Under the pieces are notes generated by a model, which saw nothing but the letters and a program-made list of their open reading frames with translations, had not been told where the DNA came from and ran no database searches. The translations under genes and the position numbers were made by a program. From JBBQIY01 sp964618405 (GTDB taxonomy: Bacteria > Verrucomicrobiota > Kiritimatiellia > RFP12 > UBA3636), in contig CAZUAY010000230.1 of the NCBI GenBank assembly GCA_964618405.1, forward strand, positions 1 through 6,354: a DNA stretch of 6,354 nt. Reading direction: 5' to 3'. Shown piece after piece: positions 1 through 5,279 of this stretch; the first letter of the stretch is position 1, and each line of letters starts with the position of its first letter.

Positions 1-33
1 ACCCGTGTACGAAAACGGGTTGGAAAACCCGTT
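1..33. repeat. Overlapping inverted repeats with alternative pairings
   Basis: AACGGGTT (14-21) is the exact reverse complement of AACCCGTT (26-33), leaving a GGAA (GNRA-type) loop. The same central arm can instead pair with ACCCGT at 1-6, because ACGGGT at 15-20 is its reverse complement. The two hairpins are mutually exclusive. No T-tract follows, so this is not a canonical terminator. The window edge cuts off the context, and the function is unknown. Confidence 0.35.
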
Positions 34-56
34 CTCCGTTTGCTTCGCTCGTCCTT

Positions 57-87
57 CGCCTGTCTGCCGTTCCTGCACAGGCAGGCG
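57..87. repeat. 10-bp stem-loop
   Basis: CGCCTGTCTG (57-66) pairs with CAGGCAGGCG (78-87) over ten positions, with one G-T wobble (63/81) and an 11-nt loop. No T-tract follows. Its role is unknown; it may simply belong to a degenerate intergenic repeat. Confidence 0.3.
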
Positions 88-126
88 TCTTCGCGTGAGA
101 CTTCTCTTGTCTTCGACAAAGTTTTT

Positions 127-156
127 TGGGATGCAAAAGTTGTCCCATCGTTTTTT
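127..156 (+). terminator. Possible intrinsic terminator of an upstream gene
   Basis: TGGGA (127-131) plus CAA (134-136) pair with TTG (140-142) plus TCCCA (143-147). This gives an 8-bp stem with a 2-nt bulge and an AAG loop. Three bases later comes a run of six T (151-156). The geometry resembles a rho-independent terminator reading rightwards, as for a gene ending before the window. The stem is not GC-rich and the T-run does not abut it, so this is tentative. Confidence 0.3.
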
Positions 157-220
157 CGCGGCGCAGTCTCGCGACGGCCTTGCCTGTTTGACGTAGCAAA
201 GGTGTATGTGCACAGGCTCC

Positions 221-245
221 CACTAGCCACTAGCGACTAGCGACT
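221..245 (+). repeat. Heptamer tandem array (CACTAGC/GACTAGC)
   Basis: The stretch reads CACTAGC, CACTAGC, GACTAGC, then a partial GACT: three and a half units with a strict 7-bp period. The array abuts the 18-bp hairpin that follows. Arrays with other 7- and 8-bp units sharing an ACT core lie near the opposite end of the window (6239-6307). There they are inverted, so that both sets point toward the gene just downstream. The array is non-coding. It resembles in style the short tandem heptamer repeats known from intergenic DNA of some bacteria. Confidence 0.75.
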
Positions 246-285
246 GTAATCGGTCAGGCACAGCCCCCTGTGCCTGACCGATTAC
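246..285. repeat. Perfect 18-bp inverted repeat (long hairpin)
   Basis: GTAATCGGTCAGGCACAG (246-263) is followed by CCCC (264-267) and then by its exact reverse complement at 268-285. An 18-bp perfect stem with a 4-nt loop is far longer than chance would give in a 460-bp intergenic region. The nearest T-rich tract (300-304) is about 15 bases away, so it is not a standard terminator for a rightward transcript. It lies just upstream of the putative promoter of the DUF4838 gene. It could be a REP/MITE-like element, a cruciform or a protein-binding site. Confidence 0.8.
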
Positions 286-319
286 GATTACCTGAAATAT
301 TTTTCTTGCGTTTCGGGAA
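274..319 (+). repeat. Left copy of two-block shared upstream element
   Basis: This copy has block A, CTGACCGATTACG (274-286), then 18 bases (287-304), then block B, CTTGCGTTTCGGGAA (305-319). The same arrangement occurs on the - strand at 6246-6201 with the same 18-base gap. Block A is identical in both copies and block B differs at one base, while the gaps match at only about 6 of 18 positions. Block A overlaps the right arm of the hairpin at 246-285, and block B contains the -35 box of the candidate promoter. Each copy points into the gene that follows it. Confidence 0.7.
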
Positions 320-334
320 CAGTTAAGGTAGCTT
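306..334 (+). promoter_or_regulatory. Putative sigma70-type promoter of the DUF4838 gene
   Basis: TTGCGT (306-311) serves as the -35, with a 17-bp gap (312-328) and TAGCTT (329-334) at the -10 position. The -10 is weak (first T, A and last T match TATAAT). It aligns exactly with the much stronger promoter of the opposite arm, which shares the TTGCGT and its surroundings. A start there would leave a leader of roughly 120 nt before the ATG at 463. That leader contains a small inverted repeat, TGGGT (349-353) with ACCCA (361-365), which could be an operator or leader hairpin. Confidence 0.4.
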
Positions 335-462
335 TTGTGATGTCGTAGTGGGTTAAATCGACCCATTCAAGAACTGATATACAGCGAGTGACCTCATGAT
401 TTGCTGAGTGCATTTCCTGAAGAATTTTTCATCCGCTGCGCTAAAAACGAAAGAAAGCCGCC

Positions 463-2925
463 ATGACCCGAGTACTGAGCATTGCCTTGACTGCCCTCTG
501 TGTATCGATGTTACAAGCCGCGACATTTTCGCTGACGGAGGCTGGGCACCCGAAGGCCCAGATTGTTACGGGCGCTGACGCCCCGGAAACCGTGCAATTC
601 GCCGCCAAGGAGTTGAAAGCCTACGTACAGAAGATAAGCGGAGCCGAGTTGCCGATCGCCGAGACGCCAACGTTCGGTACTCCGTCCATTCGGCTGGGCC
701 CAGCGGCCCGCGACGTGCTGCCCGCCGAGGCGCTGACAGACATTCAACGCGATGGCTACCTGATTACGGTCGTCAACGGCGACCTGTGCATCGTGGGACT
801 CGATGATACCGGTCCGCATACGGACATCGAAGCACTGCTCGCCAAGGGCATTACTCACGACGTGTCCGCTTGGGCCTTCAACCGCGGCTCGCTCTACGGG
901 GTGTATCGGTTGCTTGAGCAATTCGGTGTGCGCTGGTTCCTGCCTGGAGCCTTCGGCGAGCGTGTGCCGTCGGAAAAGACGTTGACCTTCTCTGACACGA
1001 TCCGTGAGAATCCGCACTTCATCACCCGTACGGTCGGCTACTGGTCTCTTGGTGGCGTCGGGGGGTACAATAAGAAGGCGCAGAAGATCACGATTATGCC
1101 CGGCGAGCGCGACGCCATCGGGTTCTCGCCCGTTGAGAACCGGATGTGGGAACTGCGCATGAGAGGGGAGAGCTTCCGCATCCCGCTCAACCACAATCCC
1201 GCGCGGACGCAGTGGTCTCAGCGTTTCGGCGCGGAGCACCCCGAATACTTTGCATTGCTGCCCGACGGGACGCGCGATGTAGCGGCGAGTGGGCACAGCG
1301 GGCACCTCTGCTACACGCATCCCGGGGTGCTAGCGAACAACATCGCAGACATCCAGGCCTACGCGGCAGGAAAGGATGCATCCGAGCGTGGAATCAAAAC
1401 GGTTTTTCCGTTCAACCGCAACTGGTCGTACGACATTGCGTTCGGCCGCTATTATTCTGTTCTACCAAACGATGGGTTCCGAGCCTGCACGTGTCCGAGC
1501 TGCCTCGCTAAGGTCCCGACGGATACGCCGTATTATAACCAGAAGCATACCCAGCTCGTGTGGGACTTCGTCGCGCAGTGCGCAGAGGCGGTGCCGGAGA
1601 TGAACATCGTATGCCTCGCGTACGGCAGCTCCTCGATTCCGTACCCTAGCATGCCCAAACTGCCGCCAAACGTGGTGGTCGGATTCACCGCTATGACGCA
1701 TCCTACGTCACTCTACTACAAGGATTCCTTTCAGCGCTGGGAGGCCCTGTTAACGAAGTGGGCCGACCTGACGCACGGCAACCTAGCCTATTGGCAGCAT
1801 TATCTGGCCTCCAACCGCAATGCCGACAACGTGGGGATGCCGGAGCATACGCCCGAGATGTACGCGCGGGTAGCACGCGTGATGGCGCAGCATGGTAATC
1901 ACGTATTCTGCGAGCAAATGGCTGATTCCATTATGTTTGAAGTGTTCAATCGTTACCTGTTGTTGAAGTTGTTTTACGATCCGAGTCTGGACGAGCGCGC
2001 TCTGTTCCGGGAGTATCTGGAGCGCTTCTACGGGCCAGCGGGCGAAGGTATCGGCGAGATTTATGCTGATATTGAAGCACGTAACATTGCGAAGGTAGAG
2101 GCTCGCGCAGGACAAATCGATTATTGGACGAAGATCTACTCCACAGATGTGCTCGCCGACTATCGGAACAAGGCGAACGCGGCCGTGGCCAAAGCTGTCG
2201 GCACCCCGTTTGCGCCAGCAGCAGAGGCATTCCGCGATTATTATATCGGTCTGATGGAGGTGGGTTTCGCAAACTTTACTGCCACTATGGGTGCAGCGCT
2301 AAAAGCGTCTAATCCAGAATTGAAGGCAGTGCGCGCCGCCACAGCGCCCGTGATCGACGGTAAGCTGGATGACGCAGTGTGGACTGATGCACAGGCCGCT
2401 GGCTTGTTTGATGTGGATACCGGCGAGCCGGCGGCGCTGCCTACGGAGGTGCGTTTCTGCTATGACGACACGCACGTCTACATCAGCGTCGTGGCACACG
2501 ACCCCGAGGCGCTGAAGCTCCGCCGCGTGAGCGATGAGCCAGGCATGATGGATGCGATCGAAGTTTTCCTCGACACCCAACACAATCATGAGGGGTATTA
2601 CCAGATGACGTTTGATTTAACGGGTCACCTCGACGAGCGCCATTATGTCGATCGTATCGAACCGCCGCGTGTGGACTGGCGTAGCCAAGCTGACTGGAAA
2701 TATACGGTAACGGACAATGCCTACTGCATCGAAATCGCGTTGCCGAAGACATCCTTGGACGTCGCAGGCTCTGACCTGACCCAGATAACGTGGGGCGTCA
2801 TGGTCGGACGAACCGTTGCGCGCTTCACGGCCGGTGAGGGTCGGTTCTCCAGTACGTCCTCCAGACTGCGGCGGAGGTTCCACCAACCCGATCTTTTCAA
2901 CACGTTGATTTTTACCGCACCTTGA
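463..2925 (+). CDS. Secreted DUF4838 protein with C-terminal CBM9-like domain
   Basis: An 820-residue exported protein, probably acting on or binding a polysaccharide. Residues 1-20 form a signal peptide: Arg3, a hydrophobic core, and likely cleavage near Ala19/Ala20. Residues 22-175 resemble the N-terminal domain of alpha-glucuronidase/GH20-like proteins, with FAAKELKAYVQKISG and, near the end, GSLYGVYRLLEQFGVRWFLPG. Residues about 230-500 match the DUF4838 core as I know it, including the C-x-C-x-x-C cluster at Cys342, Cys344 and Cys347. Residues about 620-820 form a CBM9-like domain (APVIDGKLDDAVW, then DAIEVFLDTQHNHEGYYQM). Enzymatic activity is suspected for DUF4838 from its fold relatives, but I cannot name a catalytic residue or substrate. 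The ATG is chosen because it places the signal peptide at the N-terminus; the ribosome binding site is weak (AAAGAAAG). The reading frame is intact. The oxidoreductase gene lies 117 bp downstream on the same strand. Confidence 0.88.
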   Translation: MTRVLSIALTALCVSMLQAATFSLTEAGHPKAQIVTGADAPETVQFAAKELKAYVQKISGAELPIAETPTFGTPSIRLGPAARDVLPAEALTDIQRDGYLITVVNGDLCIVGLDDTGPHTDIEALLAKGITHDVSAWAFNRGSLYGVYRLLEQFGVRWFLPGAFGERVPSEKTLTFSDTIRENPHFITRTVGYWSLGGVGGYNKKAQKITIMPGERDAIGFSPVENRMWELRMRGESFRIPLNHNPARTQWSQRFGAEHPEYFALLPDGTRDVAASGHSGHLCYTHPGVLANNIADIQAYAAGKDASERGIKTVFPFNRNWSYDIAFGRYYSVLPNDGFRACTCPSCLAKVPTDTPYYNQKHTQLVWDFVAQCAEAVPEMNIVCLAYGSSSIPYPSMPKLPPNVVVGFTAMTHPTSLYYKDSFQRWEALLTKWADLTHGNLAYWQHYLASNRNADNVGMPEHTPEMYARVARVMAQHGNHVFCEQMADSIMFEVFNRYLLLKLFYDPSLDERALFREYLERFYGPAGEGIGEIYADIEARNIAKVEARAGQIDYWTKIYSTDVLADYRNKANAAVAKAVGTPFAPAAEAFRDYYIGLMEVGFANFTATMGAALKASNPELKAVRAATAPVIDGKLDDAVWTDAQAAGLFDVDTGEPAALPTEVRFCYDDTHVYISVVAHDPEALKLRRVSDEPGMMDAIEVFLDTQHNHEGYYQMTFDLTGHLDERHYVDRIEPPRVDWRSQADWKYTVTDNAYCIEIALPKTSLDVAGSDLTQITWGVMVGRTVARFTAGEGRFSSTSSRLRRRFHQPDLFNTLIFTAP

Positions 2926-2928
2926 TCG

Positions 2929-2950
2929 CGGATCGGTTCGTCCGATTCCG
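2929..2950 (+). other. Intercistronic stem-loop after the DUF4838 gene
   Basis: CGGATCGG (2929-2936) pairs with CCGATTCCG (2942-2950) through a TTCGT loop and one bulged T. It starts four bases after the stop codon. No T-tract follows (the next bases are GGGG), so it is more likely an mRNA-stabilising or attenuating hairpin than a full terminator. A smaller hairpin, GCCG-AAAA-CGGC, lies at 2970-2981. A -10-like TATCAT (2983-2988) follows it, but without a good -35. Whether the next gene is co-transcribed or has its own promoter cannot be settled from this. Confidence 0.35.
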
Positions 2951-3033
2951 GGGGAGCGACTCAATACACGCCGAAAACGGCATATCATAAACAGTCCCTT
3001 CCAGCTTCGACGGTAGGGCAAATAAATAAAGAT

Positions 3034-3038
3034 GAGGT
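3034..3038 (+). promoter_or_regulatory. Ribosome binding site of first oxidoreductase
   Basis: GAGGT is complementary to the 16S anti-Shine-Dalgarno sequence and sits four bases upstream of the ATG at 3043. It supports this start, which gives a roughly 20-residue basic N-terminal extension before the Rossmann fold. Confidence 0.65.
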
Positions 3039-3042
3039 CGAA

Positions 3043-4152
3043 ATGGCTGAAAGCGTATCAACGAAAATTGACAACAAGAAAGCAGCGTTTAAAGGCAAGA
3101 AGCTCCGCGTTGCCATCATCGGATGCGGTGGTATTGCACAAACGCACCTGAATGCGTACAAGAATATTCCTGAAGTCGAAATCGTGGCTGGCGTGGATAT
3201 TCTTCCGGAACGCCTGGATCGGATGGAGGAGATGTGGGGTGTCCCACGTTCTGCCCTGTTCTCGGATTGGAAGCAGATGCTCAGGGAGATCAAACCTGAT
3301 GCCGTGGACGTCTGCACTCCGAATGGTGTACACTGCGCTCCAGTCGTCGACGCTTGTTTGGCTGGATGCCATGCAATGGTTGAAAAGCCAATGGCGATGA
3401 ATCCCAAAGAATGCGAGAAGATGATCGCAGCAGCCAAAAAGACTGGCGTAAAACTGTCAGTTGGCTTCCAGCAGCGTTATCGTGACAACACCGCGGCACT
3501 GATAAAAGCACGCGAAAATGGGCAGTTCGGTGACATCCTCTTCGTGAAAGTTCTTGCGCTTCGTCGCCGCGGTATCCCTAATTGGGGCGTCTTCGGTCAG
3601 AAGGAGCTTCAGGGCGGGGGGCCGCTGATCGACATCGGCGTCCACATCATCGAGGCTGCCTACGAATTTATGGGTTGCCCGAAACCCATTGCGGCAAGTG
3701 CTAACACCTGGACATACCTCGGCGACAAGCCGACGACGACGCGCAGTCAATGGCCTAACTGGGACTGGAAGACGTATACCGTTGAGGATCTCGCCATTGG
3801 TCAAATCCGCTTTGAAAATGGCGCGATCATGCAGATTGAATCGTCCTTTGCTGCCCATATCAAAGAAAGCGACGTGCAGAATTTCACCGCCATGGGAACC
3901 AAGGGCGGATGCAACTGGGACGATGCTGAAATTTATACGGACCTAAACGATTTGATGGTAAATGCTAAGCCGGTATACGTCGGCAAGCAAGATTGGGAGC
4001 AGTTTTTTCAACGTAAGTTGCAGAACTGGGTCAACGGTTGCCTGAAGGGTACTGAGCTGGATGCCTCGGGAGAGGACGGCCTTGCTGTTCAGAAGATCCT
4101 TGACGGTCTCTATCGCTCTGCGGCCGCAGGCAAAGAAGTAACGATCAAGTAG
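3043..4152 (+). CDS. Gfo/Idh/MocA-family NAD(P)-dependent oxidoreductase
   Basis: A 369-residue cytoplasmic dehydrogenase. Members of this family oxidise or reduce sugars, inositols and sugar acids with a nicotinamide cofactor. The Rossmann motif is canonical: GCGGIA at residues 28-32 and flanking positions, after the strand LRVAII. Asp52 ends the second strand (VAGVDILPER), which usually favours NAD(H) over NADP(H). The signature EKP is at 114-116, with Lys115 the expected catalytic lysine. The C-terminal motif GGGPLIDIGVH (191-201) supplies Asp197 and His201. Length is normal for the family. A hydrophilic extension of about 20 residues, rich in Lys, precedes the fold and is not a signal peptide. 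It follows the DUF4838 gene by 117 bp on the same strand, so a role in metabolising the released sugar is a reasonable inference. The substrate is unknown. The gene converges with the second oxidoreductase, with 71 bp between their coding regions. Confidence 0.93.
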   Translation: MAESVSTKIDNKKAAFKGKKLRVAIIGCGGIAQTHLNAYKNIPEVEIVAGVDILPERLDRMEEMWGVPRSALFSDWKQMLREIKPDAVDVCTPNGVHCAPVVDACLAGCHAMVEKPMAMNPKECEKMIAAAKKTGVKLSVGFQQRYRDNTAALIKARENGQFGDILFVKVLALRRRGIPNWGVFGQKELQGGGPLIDIGVHIIEAAYEFMGCPKPIAASANTWTYLGDKPTTTRSQWPNWDWKTYTVEDLAIGQIRFENGAIMQIESSFAAHIKESDVQNFTAMGTKGGCNWDDAEIYTDLNDLMVNAKPVYVGKQDWEQFFQRKLQNWVNGCLKGTELDASGEDGLAVQKILDGLYRSAAAGKEVTIK

Positions 4153-4199
4153 CCAGCCCTAAACGGCCGGCATCCGCTACGGTACGCGTGTAGGAGGAG

Positions 4200-4227
4200 G
4201 TAGACGCGGTGGAGACGCCGCGTCTAC
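4200..4227. terminator. Convergent hairpin, candidate bidirectional terminator
   Basis: GTAGACGCGG (4200-4209) and CCGCGTCTAC (4218-4227) form a perfect GC-rich 10-bp stem with an 8-nt loop, and a wobble pair can extend it. It lies between two convergent genes, 48 bp after the + strand stop. The TAG stop codon of the - strand gene (4226-4224) is inside its right arm. Neither side has a T-tract. It could be a T-less terminator or 3'-end stabiliser serving both transcripts, so canonical intrinsic termination is not assured. Confidence 0.5.
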
Positions 4228-5219
4228 TCTGAGCAGTGCGTCCACTGCCCTGATGCGGCGGAAGAATAGGCCGCAGACATGATCTTGACGGCATCACAAG
4301 CGGCGACGAAATCCTCGTCGATCTCGCTTTGCTGGAGCTCGCCTTTAACGACGGCAATCAGGCGTTCGATGCACGTGGGTTTGTCGTCGAGTGGCGTGAC
4401 GGCTTCCGCCGCGATTCTCGGTCCGCCGATTTTGAGCCCGCCGTTGTCCCAGATGCTTTTTTGCGAGCCAATAATTTCGAGGCCTTGATGCCCCCCTGTA
4501 AATACCCAACCCGCTTCGGCACGACCCATGGCTCCAGACGCGAACTTCATGATGATCAAGCCGTAGTCGTCAACCTTGGGATAGTTACCAGCAAAATTGT
4601 TGAGGGTGGCCCAAACCTCGGTGACGGGTCCGCCTAGATGGCGGAGCAGATGCACCGCATGTGTCCCCATATCGAGGAGGGCACCGCCGCCCGAAAGCTC
4701 GGGGTCGACGAACCAGGCTAGATCCGGATTGTCAAACCACCGACCGTATGCCGCCTGGTGGGCATTGCGGAAATTGAGGTGCGTAATCTCGCCAAGAACC
4801 TTGTTTTCGATGAGCTGCTTGACAGCTCGATTGGCTCCGAGGAAGGGTTGGAAGTACCCGAATGTAAGCCGTGTTTTGAATTGGCGAACCAGCGAAACGA
4901 TTTCGTCGACGTCGGAGACATTCGTCGCCAAAGGCTTTTCACACAGGGTCGGCTTGCCGGTTGGCAGGACTTTGCGTAGTAAGGGAAGATGACGCGTGTT
5001 CTCCGCGCAAATCACGAAGGCTTCAACTGCGGAGTCCGCAATCACCCTATCGAGGGCTGGTTCGAAGCGACACTTGAAATCGGCGGCGTACTTTGCACCA
5101 CGTTCTGGGTTTTCATCCCAGATGATGTATGGGGCTTTTCCAGAGGTGATTTTGCAGATGGTTTCACAGAAACTTTTGCTATGGATGTGGGCAACGGAGA
5201 TGATGGCTATTTTAGGCAT
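4224..5219 (-). CDS. Gfo/Idh/MocA-family oxidoreductase with atypical Rossmann motif
   Basis: A 331-residue cytoplasmic oxidoreductase, clearly a distant paralogue of the protein at 3043-4152. EKP is at residues 94-96 (Lys95 the expected catalytic lysine), and GGGALLDMGTH at 177-187 gives Asp183 and His187. WDENPER at 34-40 matches VDILPER of the other copy, so Asp35 probably contacts the NAD adenosine ribose. The first nucleotide-binding loop is unusual: where the family has GxGxxG/A, this protein has SVAHIH (8-13), with no glycine. Such His-containing variants are known among sugar-modifying members of the family, so it need not be inactive. The start at 5219 is the only ATG before residue 184. 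No Shine-Dalgarno sequence is visible, since AAGTATTACCC precedes the ATG. It lies 60 bp downstream of the glycine-rich gene on the same strand, probably in one transcript. A TTGACC (5272-5267) could be a -35, but it has no good -10 partner. Substrate unknown. Confidence 0.9.
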   Translation of the reverse strand: MPKIAIISVAHIHSKSFCETICKITSGKAPYIIWDENPERGAKYAADFKCRFEPALDRVIADSAVEAFVICAENTRHLPLLRKVLPTGKPTLCEKPLATNVSDVDEIVSLVRQFKTRLTFGYFQPFLGANRAVKQLIENKVLGEITHLNFRNAHQAAYGRWFDNPDLAWFVDPELSGGGALLDMGTHAVHLLRHLGGPVTEVWATLNNFAGNYPKVDDYGLIIMKFASGAMGRAEAGWVFTGGHQGLEIIGSQKSIWDNGGLKIGGPRIAAEAVTPLDDKPTCIERLIAVVKGELQQSEIDEDFVAACDAVKIMSAAYSSAASGQWTHCSE

Positions 5220-5279
5220 GGGTAATACTTGTTGGAAGGTTATTTGAAGCGGTGTTATTTACTACGGGTCAATCTTAAT

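Larger units (their letters stand above)
1..220. other. Gene-free, structure-rich upstream region
   Basis: I see no credible gene here. Short open frames exist (for example from a GTG at 5 to 196), but they show no recognisable domain and no convincing ribosome binding site. They also run through several inverted repeats. The stretch has many TTCG- and TTTT-rich words and stem-loops, which are listed separately where the pairing is good. The end of an upstream gene, if any, lies outside the window. A non-coding or degenerate repeat origin is plausible but not demonstrated. Confidence 0.5.

Noticed and set aside
5..196. 63-codon open frame beginning with GTG
   Set aside because: There is no domain, no visible ribosome site, Ser/Arg/Leu-rich low-information sequence, and it crosses three stem-loops. 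It is better treated as non-coding.
221..285. CRISPR-like repeat array
   Set aside because: Units are only 7 bp and directly tandem with no spacers, and no cas gene is in the window.
463..505. Possible lipoprotein signal at Cys13 of the DUF4838 protein
   Set aside because: The residues before the cysteine are T-A-L, so the small residue required at -1 of a lipobox is missing. An ordinary signal peptide cleaved near Ala19/Ala20 fits better.
511..1320. 269-codon open frame on the - strand inside the DUF4838 gene
   Set aside because: It lies wholly within a gene with a signal peptide and recognisable domains. Its product is rich in Arg and low-complexity, with no known domain, which is typical of an antisense shadow in GC-rich coding DNA.
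3457..3858. 133-codon open frame on the - strand inside the first oxidoreductase gene
   Set aside because: It is fully overlapped by a gene with intact Rossmann, EKP and GGGPLIDIGVH motifs. The antisense product shows no domain or start signal.
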